In this document: in pieces, positions 27,049 through 35,845 of the stretch
How positions within the stretch are numbered: position 1 is the first letter of the stretch
Layout: each line of letters begins with the position of its first letter
NCBI GenBank assembly: GCA_964453205.1
Contig: CAYVRC010000001.1
Coordinates: forward strand, 1 to 64,000
Source of the DNA: Crateriforma sp964453205
GTDB lineage: Bacteria > Planctomycetota > Planctomycetia > Pirellulales > Pirellulaceae
Reading direction: 5' to 3'
DNA: 64,000 nucleotides
Translations under genes and position numbers: made by a program
Notes under the pieces: generated by a model
Databases searched by the model: none
Told to the model about the DNA's origin: nothing
What the model saw: only the letters and a program-made list of their open reading frames with translations

Positions 27049-27785
27049 GTCGATGGCACGGCCAAGCGATGTTGCCTGATCTCGCGCGCGGCCAGACGTG
27101 GAAGAATGACCGAAACGGCCGCCGCCGCGAGCAAACTGATGATGAACGACGTCCATTTTTCCGGTCCCGCGTTCGACCGTGCGACGTCGCCGGCGACGGC
27201 CCCGCAATGAACCCAAATCCATTGCGGTATCGATCCGACCGCGGCAGCGGAAAGAAACGGCATCAGCCGGGCGCCGGCCGCGCCGCTGGTGTAGCTGATC
27301 ACGCTGGTCGGAACGGGAGCCAATCGAAACAGCAAATGCGTCCCGAAGCCTGCGCCGCCGGCCAAGCTTTGCAAGGCCTTCCAGCCGACGCCTTGTCGCC
27401 GACGCACCCAATCCGACAACCAAAAACGACCGATGGCGTAATTCAATGACGCCGCCAACACCGCCGCGGCAGAGAGCGTGACGCAGCCCGTCGGCATGCC
27501 GAACACCGCGCCGGCGGCTAGCGAAATCGCCGTCTTGGGGACCAAGAACGACATCATCGCGGCCGCCAAAAAGACGAAAACCGGTGGCCCCAAAAAGCCG
27601 AATTGGTCAAGCCTTGACAGAGCGATCGCCGGCCGAACTCCGGCCAACATGGCGGCACACCCGCCGAGCAGAATCGCGGCGGGAATCAGCAAACGGGCAA
27701 TTGGCTTTGACACAGACACAACGACAGGGGATACACTTCGGCCAGTCATTGAGTTCAGCATAAACCGAAGCGATTGAACAGGCAT
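27045..27785 (-). CDS. VTT-domain (TVP38/DedA-like) membrane protein
   Basis: About 246 aa; the start is uncertain among ATGs at 27824, 27785 and 27761. The first would overlap the divergent P-loop gene (GTG at 27791), so 27785 is taken here. A first helix (LLIPAAILLGGCAAMLAG) is followed by the SNARE-associated/VTT core at about 60-185, with re-entrant and transmembrane segments (FLAAAMMSFLVPKTAISLAA; HLLFRLAPVPTSVISYTSGA) and a final helix. Proteins of this family act in membrane lipid handling or small-molecule transport; the substrate is not known. Coupled to the small membrane protein downstream. Confidence 0.85.
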   Translation of the reverse strand: MPVQSLRFMLNSMTGRSVSPVVVSVSKPIARLLIPAAILLGGCAAMLAGVRPAIALSRLDQFGFLGPPVFVFLAAAMMSFLVPKTAISLAAGAVFGMPTGCVTLSAAAVLAASLNYAIGRFWLSDWVRRRQGVGWKALQSLAGGAGFGTHLLFRLAPVPTSVISYTSGAAGARLMPFLSAAAVGSIPQWIWVHCGAVAGDVARSNAGPEKWTSFIISLLAAAAVSVILPRLAAREIRQHRLAVPST

Positions 27786-27790
27786 CGCCC

Positions 27791-28483
27791 GTGCCCGATC
27801 AAAGGATCCAAACCTCACCGACAAACGTGGAAAGCTGGCAACCTTGGCATCGATTCAATCTTTCTCGCAATCCGTTCGGCGAATTGACACGTGACGAGCG
27901 GGCCGAGTCGGCAATCCTGGACGATTCGATTTTGACATCGATCATCGCCGAACGCTTCCACGCCACGCAGTGGATCGGCAAATGTGGGCGCGGCAAAACG
28001 AGCGCGCTCCTGGCACTGTGGCGGCAAATGGACGACGCCTCGTACGTCTTGCTTCCCGAGGACGGGCCTTGTCCGGCGATCCCGAGCGGATCTCCGTTGA
28101 TGATCGACGAAGCCCAGCGACTGCCGCGAAGCGTTCGGCGATCGATCTTTGCCAGCGGCTTGCCCCTGATGTTGGCGACCCATCGAGATCTATCGCGACC
28201 GCTTCGACAAGCCGGGTATCAGGTCCATTCGATCCGACTGGGCGACGCCCCGTCGCCGACGGTCGTCCGACGAATCCTGAACCGTCGACTGGAACACTGC
28301 CGACTGGGACCGGGGCCGATTCCTCAAATTTCGCTTGGAGAGACGCGTCAATTGACGCGTCGTTTCGGCAGCGACATCCGTGCCATCGAACACGACCTTT
28401 ACGAGCGAGTGCAATCACAAGCCTTTCCCTCAACGTCCCCGCCTGATCATGCCCAAATGCAATTTGTCGATTCAGTTGGATGA
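27791..28483 (+). CDS. P-loop (ExeA/TniB-like AAA) ATPase
   Basis: 230 aa from a GTG start. The N-terminal segment WHRFNLSRNPFGELTRDE resembles the entry segment of ExeA/TniB-type AAA proteins (FGL..NPF). Walker A is GKCGRGKTS (about 63-71) and Walker B is LMIDEAQR (about 102-109). A basic, helical C-terminal part would form the lid. The product is shorter than most ExeA proteins and has no recognisable peptidoglycan-binding or transmembrane part. Its 3' end overlaps the next gene by 35 nt, so the two are co-transcribed. The job is unknown; the neighbour suggests a membrane-associated role rather than transposition, and no TniA-like transposase is present. Confidence 0.75.
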   Translation: MPDQRIQTSPTNVESWQPWHRFNLSRNPFGELTRDERAESAILDDSILTSIIAERFHATQWIGKCGRGKTSALLALWRQMDDASYVLLPEDGPCPAIPSGSPLMIDEAQRLPRSVRRSIFASGLPLMLATHRDLSRPLRQAGYQVHSIRLGDAPSPTVVRRILNRRLEHCRLGPGPIPQISLGETRQLTRRFGSDIRAIEHDLYERVQSQAFPSTSPPDHAQMQFVDSVG

Positions 28484-29846
28484 ACCCGATCGCGTCTACA
28501 CGACGGGAGAAAAAGTCAAAGGCGTGGTGCGTGTCGACGTCGACGCCGACGTGAACTGCAACGGGTTGGAGATCAAGTCCGGCTGGAAGACGCACGGACG
28601 CGGCAACGTTTCGTCCGGTGAAAGCGAAACGATCACGGCGTTTTCGGGAACCTGGAAAGCCGGCCAGCAAGCCGAGTACCCCTTCGCGTTGGCGGTCAAC
28701 GATTGGCCGCCGACCTATCACGGTCATTACCTGAACGTCGATCATGGCATCGACGCCCGGGCGAAGATCCCTTGGGGTTTCGACCCAAAAGCAAGCGCGG
28801 CCTACCAAGTGCGCATTTCCCATGCCCCCGAAACCCTCAGTGCCGCACCGCAGCCCCCGTCGATCGGTGCGATCGGCGGTTGCTTGACCGGCCTGATTGT
28901 GTCGGCCGTGGTCGGAGTCGTCGCGACCCTGTTCGTGATGAACCTCGTTTTCACCATCTTTGTCTTCGTCGCGCTGGCCGCCGTGGGGATCCTGCTCGTC
29001 GTCCGTTACGTGATGCCGAAAATGGTGCTAGGAGACGTTTCGTTGGAACTCGATTCCGACCGAGTCCATCCCGGCCAAACCTTGAAAGGCCGTCTTTCCA
29101 TGTCGCCGCGAAAGTCCGCCCAGATCAACGCCATCACCGCGGAATTGCACGGCGAGGAATATTGTGTCAGCGGAAGCGGAAGCAATCGAAAAACGCATCG
29201 ACACGAATTATTCAAAGCGACCGAAACACTCCAGTCATCCCTGCGTCTGCAGCCCGGCCGAGATCAATCGATCGCGTTGAAGATCCAGATCCCCGCGACC
29301 GAAGCCTATTCCTTTGATCTGGGTGACAACGAGATCCGCTGGACGGCGAAGGTCCGCATCGACATTCCGCGTTGGCCCGACTGGTACCAAACGATCAAAC
29401 TGTCGGTGGTCCCGGCCGCCGACACGGCGGACGATCATTCGGCGGTGGTGGGGAACGCCGCCGGAACCGCATCGCCGATGGCCGAGGATGCGGCCGCGGA
29501 CATCACGTTCGCCGAAACGGCCGAACACTTGTTCGCCCTTCGCGGCGACCGCGACCGAGTCGAGGCCTTGACCGCGGCGGTGACCGGACTGACCTTCCCC
29601 ATCGAAGCGTTCGTGGAACGACGACTGCTGTACGCGGGCGACGACGCGGCGCATTTGGACAAAGACGGATACGCCGTCTGGGCACACTACACCGAACCCG
29701 CGTTGCCCATGGTATTGTACGTTCCTCGTGACATGGCCGACGACTTCGAACAAGTCGGCCGAGACCTCTGGCGGGGAAGTGGCACCATTGTGGGATGGGA
29801 CAGCGAACACCGCCGACTACAAATCAAACTGGTTGGTGCAACATGA
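28449..29846 (+). CDS. Membrane protein with arrestin/Spo0M-like domains
   Basis: 465 aa from the ATG at 28449; starting at 28380 would bury it deeper in the upstream gene. Residues 1-130 are beta-rich and resemble Spo0M/arrestin-type sandwiches (VYTTGEKVKGVVRVDVDADV; a Trp-rich edge strand). Two adjacent hydrophobic helices at about 137-190 form a hairpin in the membrane. A second arrestin-like segment follows (VHPGQTLKGRLSMSPRKSAQ, about 200-320), then a linker rich in Ala and Asp and a C-terminal domain of about 100 residues that I do not recognise. Both soluble parts would face the same side. It overlaps the P-loop gene upstream and the hydrolase gene downstream (ATGA), so these three form a tight unit. 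Confidence 0.7.
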   Translation: MPKCNLSIQLDEPDRVYTTGEKVKGVVRVDVDADVNCNGLEIKSGWKTHGRGNVSSGESETITAFSGTWKAGQQAEYPFALAVNDWPPTYHGHYLNVDHGIDARAKIPWGFDPKASAAYQVRISHAPETLSAAPQPPSIGAIGGCLTGLIVSAVVGVVATLFVMNLVFTIFVFVALAAVGILLVVRYVMPKMVLGDVSLELDSDRVHPGQTLKGRLSMSPRKSAQINAITAELHGEEYCVSGSGSNRKTHRHELFKATETLQSSLRLQPGRDQSIALKIQIPATEAYSFDLGDNEIRWTAKVRIDIPRWPDWYQTIKLSVVPAADTADDHSAVVGNAAGTASPMAEDAAADITFAETAEHLFALRGDRDRVEALTAAVTGLTFPIEAFVERRLLYAGDDAAHLDKDGYAVWAHYTEPALPMVLYVPRDMADDFEQVGRDLWRGSGTIVGWDSEHRRLQIKLVGAT

Positions 29847-31180
29847 AAGCTCTTGCTTTGCAGACCTCGTTCACGTTTTTTCTTGGCAGCTTGCTTCCCG
29901 CGTCACTACACGCCGAATCCGTCGGTCCGATCACCGAATCGCCGCTCGAGGCTTTCGTCAAGAAAGCGGAACCCGCCTTCGCTTGGTCCATCACGGAGCG
30001 GAAAGAAAACGGCGGTTTCACCAGCCTGTCGGTCAAACTGACCAGCCAGACATGGCAAGGCAAACCTTGGCAACACGACGTTCGCATTTTTCGCCCCAAG
30101 CCGTGCCTCCATCCGAGTTCGGCGATCTTGTTCATCAACGGAGGATCGAACGGTCGAGAACCGAACCAGGGGATCGAAGCGGCCTCGGTCGCCCTGGCCG
30201 GCATGAGTGGCATGCCCGTGGTTGCGGTTTTTCAAGTCCCCAATCAACCCTTGCTGGGAGGAAAATACGAAGACGAATTGATCGCCGCGACTTGGTTGAA
30301 ATACTTGGACACCGAAGACGCGACTTGGCCGCTGTTGTTTCCGATGGTCAAGAGTGCCGTCCAAACGATGAACGCCGCCGACGCGCTCAGTCGCAAAGAA
30401 TTCGGCCAACCGATCGAAAGCTTCGTCGTCACCGGCGCGTCCAAACGAGGCTGGACGAGTTGGCTTTCGGCCGCCGCGGTGGACCGCGTCGTCGGCATCG
30501 CGCCGATGGTCATCGACACGTTGAACTTTCGCAAACAGATGCGGGACCAGAAAGAAAAGTGGGGCGACTTCAGCGAACAAATCGCTGATTACACCGAAGC
30601 GGGTCTGATCAATTTGGAGAACGAAACGCCGCGGGAAAAACAGCTGCGCGTGATGATGGATCCGTACGAATACCGGGATCAAATCGACGTCCCCAAATTG
30701 CTGATCCACGGATCCAATGACCGTTATTGGCGGTGTGACGCGATGGACAATTACTGGCCGGATCTGACGTCGCCCAAGAACGTGTTGACGATCGCCAACG
30801 CCGGTCACTCGCTCGAGGGCGGCCACCTGCGAGTCACCGCGGCGATCGCGAATTTTGCCCAACGCTGCGTCGACGGTCGCCGGCTACCCGAGGTCGATTG
30901 GTCGGTGGAGCTTGAAAAGGACGAACGTTTTTTGGTCTTCGAAGCGATCGCCGATCAACCGGTGTCGAAGTTCACCTTTTGGGTCGCGTCGTCGCCGAGT
31001 CGAGACTTTCGCGACGCCAAATTCGAAGCACGAACGCCGACCGCCAAACGCGCCGATCGGGCCAAACTTCGCGTCGACGTGCCCACCGGACGACACGTCG
31101 CGGTCTTCGCCGATCTGACCTTCGGATCGTTGCTGACAAGCTTTGATCTGTCGACCGGCATCGCACAGCCGAATTTCTAG
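29843..31180 (+). CDS. PhoPQ-activated pathogenicity-related (PqaA-like) hydrolase
   Basis: 445 aa from the ATG at 29843, overlapping the previous stop by 4 nt. A signal peptide is present (LQTSFTFFLGSLLPASLHA). The alpha/beta-hydrolase core has a nucleophile elbow in TGASKRGWTS and a candidate His in ANAGHSLEGGH; the acid is probably in the LLIHGSNDRYWRCDA region. This pattern is characteristic of the PhoPQ_related family (PF10142), exported proteins found in Salmonella and widespread in planctomycetes. The substrate is unknown. Its place behind a P-loop ATPase and a membrane arrestin-like protein is unusual. It ends 20 bp from the convergent TolC-like gene. Confidence 0.88.
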   Translation: MKALALQTSFTFFLGSLLPASLHAESVGPITESPLEAFVKKAEPAFAWSITERKENGGFTSLSVKLTSQTWQGKPWQHDVRIFRPKPCLHPSSAILFINGGSNGREPNQGIEAASVALAGMSGMPVVAVFQVPNQPLLGGKYEDELIAATWLKYLDTEDATWPLLFPMVKSAVQTMNAADALSRKEFGQPIESFVVTGASKRGWTSWLSAAAVDRVVGIAPMVIDTLNFRKQMRDQKEKWGDFSEQIADYTEAGLINLENETPREKQLRVMMDPYEYRDQIDVPKLLIHGSNDRYWRCDAMDNYWPDLTSPKNVLTIANAGHSLEGGHLRVTAAIANFAQRCVDGRRLPEVDWSVELEKDERFLVFEAIADQPVSKFTFWVASSPSRDFRDAKFEARTPTAKRADRAKLRVDVPTGRHVAVFADLTFGSLLTSFDLSTGIAQPNF

Positions 31181-31200
31181 CCGCCACACCGACGCGGCGA

Positions 31201-34200
31201 TCACTCCCAAATTCGCAGCGGGGGACAATCGCCCCACGGCCAGACCTTGGGCTTGGGCGTTCCGTGCAAACAACGAATCTCGTCGCTGTAATGCAGACAA
31301 GGCGGCAGTTCGCCGTAAGGGTTCGGGTTGGCTTCCAGGAACGGCGGACGCAGCGGAAGATCCAACTGTTCGTCGTCCACACCGGCCCAATACCCGTTGG
31401 GATCGACGCGGACGGCTTCCATTTGCAGGAACAAATCGATCCGTCCGAGGATGAAGGAGATGTGTTCGCGGGCGACCGCGTTCAGCGCCGACGTGTACGC
31501 CTGCTGGGCTTCCAAGAAGTCGCGGGCGACCACGTTTCCGACCGCAAGCTGCAACTGCAAGCGGGTGCTGACGACTCGCTCGTACGCCAGGGCGGCCGAA
31601 GCGACGGCGATCTCGTACTGGTTTCGCCGCAGGCGTAGCTGACGCAGGCTTTCGCGAATCGAAAACTTGATCTGGTCTTGTTGTTCGATCAGGGCGCGGC
31701 GGGTGGCGTTGTAATTGATCAAAGCCAAGCGATAGTTATTGCGTTCGATCCGTCGGTTCAAGGGCGTGTCCAGCCCCAGACTGAGCCTCGTTTCGCTGTC
31801 GTCGAAGGTAAAATCGAACGGCCTGTTGGCCGCCGAGTTGGTTCGCAAGATGTGTGTCGCCCGAATGTCGATGATGGAACGTAAGTCGTCGGCGGCCAGT
31901 TTGATCTGTCGCCTCGCATCGGCCAGTTCGCCTCGCTGATTCATCAGATCCAAGCGTTGGACCAGCGCGATCAACATCGCCTCGTCGTCTTGAACGTCGA
32001 CTTCGTCCAACCCTCCCACGTCACCGCCGGCGATGCGATCGACCAACGCGATCGTATCGGCGACGGTCTGGGCGATCACATCGTCCAGGTCCTGGTCGTC
32101 TGCGGGTAACAAATCGCCCACCGCCAGGTCGACGACCTTTTCGACTTCTTCTTTGAGCGCCTCGCCGGCTTTCACCAAGTCCGGCAGTATGTCCAATTTT
32201 TCCCGGGGGATCGCTAAATCCAATTGTTCGACCAGAGCATCCAGGTCGCTTTCGTAATCGCCAATCACCCCGGCGATGCGGTCCCGTTCGATGTCGTCTT
32301 CGTCGCCCTCCGCTTCGTCGGTACCGTCGGCATCGGGCGTTTCTTCGCCGGTTTCCTCGGTCATCGCGTCATCGCCGTCGTCTTCTTCCAACATCTCACG
32401 AACCAGCAGGGCGCGTCGGGCTTGTTGCAGCCGCGCGTCGACCAGGTCCACCGTCCGAGCGAATTGCAGCAACAACAGCGGCGGTCGATCCGCGTTCAAT
32501 TCTCTTCGCCGAACTTCCTCCAATTGATCGCCTCGCAAACGGACCTCGAACAGTGAAAGCAGCCGTCGCAGTTCCCGAATCCCCCTCTCCTCGTCGGTTT
32601 CGCCTTCACCTCCTTCGATCTGACGGCGGACGCGAAGCGTGTCATCCAAGCGGTCCACCAACACCGTCGCGCCGTTGACCACCGCATCTCTTTCGACGCG
32701 GTTGCTGGCCGCCGTGTCCATCAGAGCTTGTTTGGTCCGTTGAACCAGTTGACGCGTGACGGTCAGTTCGTCACTGGACGTCAACGCATCAAGTTCCAGC
32801 AATGAAATATTCATGGGCATTTCCGGCGGCAGACCGATCTCCAGTTTCAACCGGTCCAGCGACGTTTCCAAGCGATTGCAATCGCCGACCAGATCACTTT
32901 GGCTGCGGAGCGCGTTTTGCTCGAACTGGTCGACCTGAATTCGCGGGATTCGACCGGCTTGCAGATACTCTGCCCTGCCCTGCAAGAAGGCTCGCAGGTT
33001 ACTGAAATAATCTTGTGAACTGATCTCGATCGCGCGATAGGTCAACAGCAAGTTGTAGTACCGGCCGGCCAAGTCCACGGCCAATTGTCGACGAAAGCGG
33101 ATCAAATCCCGTGCCGCGTAGACGACGTCCCGTTCGGCTTGCGTCAGACTTTCGAACACGATGTCTCGCTGCAACAAAGTCTGTTGAAAATCGAACAGCA
33201 ACTCCGATCCGACACGTGACGAGAAACCTTGCGGACCGTTGAACGTCAAGACGACGTCATTGGCGAAGCTGGCCAGGAATTGACCGCCCGTATTCAACGT
33301 CTGGGTGACCGCCGCAGACGTCGGGATGCCGAGCCGGTCGTTGGTGATGCCGCCGACTCGGATGGTCTGATAGTTCAACGCGGTCCCGTTGCCCCGCCGC
33401 GTCGGTCGCAAAAGAAACTCGAAACGTTCCTGCGTCAAACGCAGCGCGACGCGGTAAAGCGTTTCTTTGCGTGTCTGGTACTCGCGACTGTTGATGACCG
33501 TCAACTCCATGATGTTGGGCAACGTCAGTCGCGGCGCGTCGCTGAGCAATTCACGAATATCGGACGCTTCATCGTCCGGAAACGAGAGGCGATATTCGTC
33601 CCGGACGGATTCGAATTCCAGCATCCGCGGTACACAAGTTTGCGGAATCCTGCCCCAGTAATCCGCGGGAATCGGCACGATGCGAAGGCCCGTTTTGGAT
33701 GCCGACGGAGTTTCCTGGGGCGCTTCGTCTTTCAGGTCGGCGGGCGGTTCGTCGCCGAGCAGATCGTCGCCGCTGACCAACGCCGCGAAACTGATCTCGT
33801 CGGGCGTCGTGACGTCAGCGGCGGGCAACCGCGTCGGCTGGGGGTCCGACGGCGGCACCTCTTCCACGGCCGAGACCTGACTGACCGAGCGAAAGTCTTC
33901 CGGCACGATCAGTTCGGGAAACTCGACGGCGTCATCGTCGCCGGGTTCCCCGTCGGGCTTCTGAGCTTCGTTCAATTCCAGCGGACCGTCCGGCTCCGTG
34001 CCTTCATCTTGCGCCGGATCATCCGTCGCCTCGACGCCCTCGAGTTCCGATGGTTGTTCGTCGCTTTGAAGCTCCAGGGGCGCGTTGGGATCGCCCGTCA
34101 CCAATTCGGGCAGAACGTAGTCGTACAACCTCGGTTCCGGCGGCGGCAGCGCCGGGCAGTCGGGCGGCGACGGATCAAAAAAGCGGCTCCTTGGATCGAC

Positions 34201-34395
34201 TTCGATCCCGGGAAGCGGCGGCAGGTTCCACGCTTCTGCCGCCCGTTTCTCTTGATAAATCTCCGCGACTTGGCGATCGGCTTGGGTGCGATAGTGCTTT
34301 CGCGAGCAGCCTCCGGTCATCACCGCAGCCGACAACAATACCGCCCAGGGAGTCCGTGCGAGCAAGGTCCGACGACGCCGCGACTTGTGAAACAA
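31201..34395 (-). CDS. TolC-family outer membrane lipoprotein with acidic insert
   Basis: 1064 aa, more than twice the normal TolC length. A lipoprotein signal ends with TGGC (Cys29). Residues about 60-240 are Pro- and acid-rich and probably disordered. The first TolC half follows at about 280-560 (QTRKETLYRVALRLTQERFEF; QLAVDLAGRYYNLLLTYRAIEIS). A region of about 300 residues then contains charged coiled coil and a very acidic block near 665-705 (EEDDGDDAMTEETG, DEAEGDEDDIERDR). The second half follows at about 800-1010 (LSLGLDTPLNRRIERNNYRLAL; ARDFLEAQQAYTSALNAVAREH). It is the last gene of a MacA-MacB-TolC-like set and would form the outer membrane channel. Confidence 0.88.
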   Translation of the reverse strand: MFHKSRRRRTLLARTPWAVLLSAAVMTGGCSRKHYRTQADRQVAEIYQEKRAAEAWNLPPLPGIEVDPRSRFFDPSPPDCPALPPPEPRLYDYVLPELVTGDPNAPLELQSDEQPSELEGVEATDDPAQDEGTEPDGPLELNEAQKPDGEPGDDDAVEFPELIVPEDFRSVSQVSAVEEVPPSDPQPTRLPAADVTTPDEISFAALVSGDDLLGDEPPADLKDEAPQETPSASKTGLRIVPIPADYWGRIPQTCVPRMLEFESVRDEYRLSFPDDEASDIRELLSDAPRLTLPNIMELTVINSREYQTRKETLYRVALRLTQERFEFLLRPTRRGNGTALNYQTIRVGGITNDRLGIPTSAAVTQTLNTGGQFLASFANDVVLTFNGPQGFSSRVGSELLFDFQQTLLQRDIVFESLTQAERDVVYAARDLIRFRRQLAVDLAGRYYNLLLTYRAIEISSQDYFSNLRAFLQGRAEYLQAGRIPRIQVDQFEQNALRSQSDLVGDCNRLETSLDRLKLEIGLPPEMPMNISLLELDALTSSDELTVTRQLVQRTKQALMDTAASNRVERDAVVNGATVLVDRLDDTLRVRRQIEGGEGETDEERGIRELRRLLSLFEVRLRGDQLEEVRRRELNADRPPLLLLQFARTVDLVDARLQQARRALLVREMLEEDDGDDAMTEETGEETPDADGTDEAEGDEDDIERDRIAGVIGDYESDLDALVEQLDLAIPREKLDILPDLVKAGEALKEEVEKVVDLAVGDLLPADDQDLDDVIAQTVADTIALVDRIAGGDVGGLDEVDVQDDEAMLIALVQRLDLMNQRGELADARRQIKLAADDLRSIIDIRATHILRTNSAANRPFDFTFDDSETRLSLGLDTPLNRRIERNNYRLALINYNATRRALIEQQDQIKFSIRESLRQLRLRRNQYEIAVASAALAYERVVSTRLQLQLAVGNVVARDFLEAQQAYTSALNAVAREHISFILGRIDLFLQMEAVRVDPNGYWAGVDDEQLDLPLRPPFLEANPNPYGELPPCLHYSDEIRCLHGTPKPKVWPWGDCPPLRIWE

Positions 34396-34537
34396 TGGAA
34401 ACCCGCTTTGACCAAGGAAAAAGAACCGACGCCTGTTGGAATCGGCAATCGGTTATTCCTGGTTCGACGGTTTTTCGTTCGATCCCGGTCGTTCGGGTTA
34501 CGTCAAGTTTGCGGCTCGGTCGAGTTACGCGACGTCG

Positions 34538-35845
34538 CTATTGCTGACGCAACGCTTCGATCGGGTTCATCGCAGCCGCCTTGTAAGCCGGGTAGACGCC
34601 GAAAATGATCCCGATGGCGACCGAGATTCCGAAGGCCAACGCGATCGATCCCAAACTGGTCATCGTCTTCATCCCGGCGACCGCCGTGACGACGATCGGG
34701 ATGGTGACGCCCAACACGATCCCTAGCAGTCCGCCGGTGGCTGACAACACAGTCGTTTCGACCAAAAACTGGCGGATGATGTCGCGTCGTTTTGCACCGA
34801 TGGCGCGTCGGATGCCGATCTCGCGAGTCCGCTCGGTCACGGTCGCCAACATGATGTTCATGATCCCGATGCCGCCGACCAATAACGAAATTCCGGCGAT
34901 GGCTCCGAGGACGAGGTTCCAAATGCGTTTTTCGTGTTCCGCTTGAGCCATCAATTCCAACGGCACCAAAACCTGGTAATCCTGTTTTCCCGCATGGGTC
35001 TTTTGCATCAGATCGCGAACCATCGTGGCGGTGGGAGCGACACGATCCGACGCGTCTTCTTGTCCGGCGACGGCCAAGGTGATCTCGCTCAGTTCCACGC
35101 GATTCAGTTCCCGGCTGCCACGCGATCCCTCTCGCGTCAGAAAGCTGAATCGGGCGCGCCCGGTATCCAGCGGAATGAACACGTCGCGGTTGGCATCGTC
35201 GCCATCCGATTCGCCGGCCCGGGCGATGCCACTGTCGCGTGCCGCCAGAATTCCGACGACACGAAAAGCCACGCCGTCGATCAACACGGGCTTGTCCAGC
35301 GGGTCTTGGTAACCGAACAAATCGGTCGCGGCGCCCGCGGTCAACACCACCACGTTGGCCATGTCGGTCAAGTCACGTTGTTGAAGAAAACGACCTCTCC
35401 GGAGTTCTATTTTTCGAACATCCATCAACTCCGGTGTCGTGGCCAGGACGCGGGCTTCGCTGATGCGGCGACTCTGATGACTGACCCCACGTCGCTGCAT
35501 CATCACGGGCACCACGCGGCGCTGTGTCGGAATCTCGCTCAGCACGCGTAAGTCGGCGTAAGTCAGCCCGTACGCGTTGACCTTGTACAAACTGGTGGAC
35601 GATGTACCGGATTGGCTCGCGTTGCCGCCTTCATTCTCCTCACCAGGTTCCAACGTGCGGACGATGACGTTGTTCGCACCCAAGCCGCGGATCCGATCCA
35701 GGGCTTCTTGTTTGCTGCCTTCACCGATCGACAACATGGCGATCACCGACGCGACACCCAAGATCGTGCCCAACAACGTCAGCGTGCTGCGCATTTTGTG
35801 CAACAGCAAGTTGCGAACCGACAGCCGAAACGTCGACCACCACAT
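34538..35845 (-). CDS. MacB-type ABC permease without ATPase domain
   Basis: 435 aa. An N-terminal helix (MRSTLTLLGTILGVASVIAMLSIGEGS) is followed by a MacB periplasmic core domain at about 55-280 and three C-terminal helices. The signature ERTREIGIRRAIGAKRRDI is present. E. coli MacB has an ATPase fused at the N-terminus; here that part is absent, as in stand-alone LolC/FtsX-style permeases. The start codon shares a base with the fusion protein stop (TGATG). No ATPase lies next to it, so it must use one encoded elsewhere; the only one in this window is at 12663-13367. Confidence 0.92.
   Translation of the reverse strand: MWWSTFRLSVRNLLLHKMRSTLTLLGTILGVASVIAMLSIGEGSKQEALDRIRGLGANNVIVRTLEPGEENEGGNASQSGTSSTSLYKVNAYGLTYADLRVLSEIPTQRRVVPVMMQRRGVSHQSRRISEARVLATTPELMDVRKIELRRGRFLQQRDLTDMANVVVLTAGAATDLFGYQDPLDKPVLIDGVAFRVVGILAARDSGIARAGESDGDDANRDVFIPLDTGRARFSFLTREGSRGSRELNRVELSEITLAVAGQEDASDRVAPTATMVRDLMQKTHAGKQDYQVLVPLELMAQAEHEKRIWNLVLGAIAGISLLVGGIGIMNIMLATVTERTREIGIRRAIGAKRRDIIRQFLVETTVLSATGGLLGIVLGVTIPIVVTAVAGMKTMTSLGSIALAFGISVAIGIIFGVYPAYKAAAMNPIEALRQQ

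Noticed and set aside
27791..28483. TniB-like transposition ATPase of a Tn7/Tn5053-type element
   Set aside because: No transposase, resolvase or terminal repeats are nearby and the gene is fused by overlap to an unrelated membrane protein gene.
33229..34608. Plus-strand frame of 459 codons
   Set aside because: Antisense to the N-terminal half of the TolC-like gene; low-complexity Arg-rich product without motifs.
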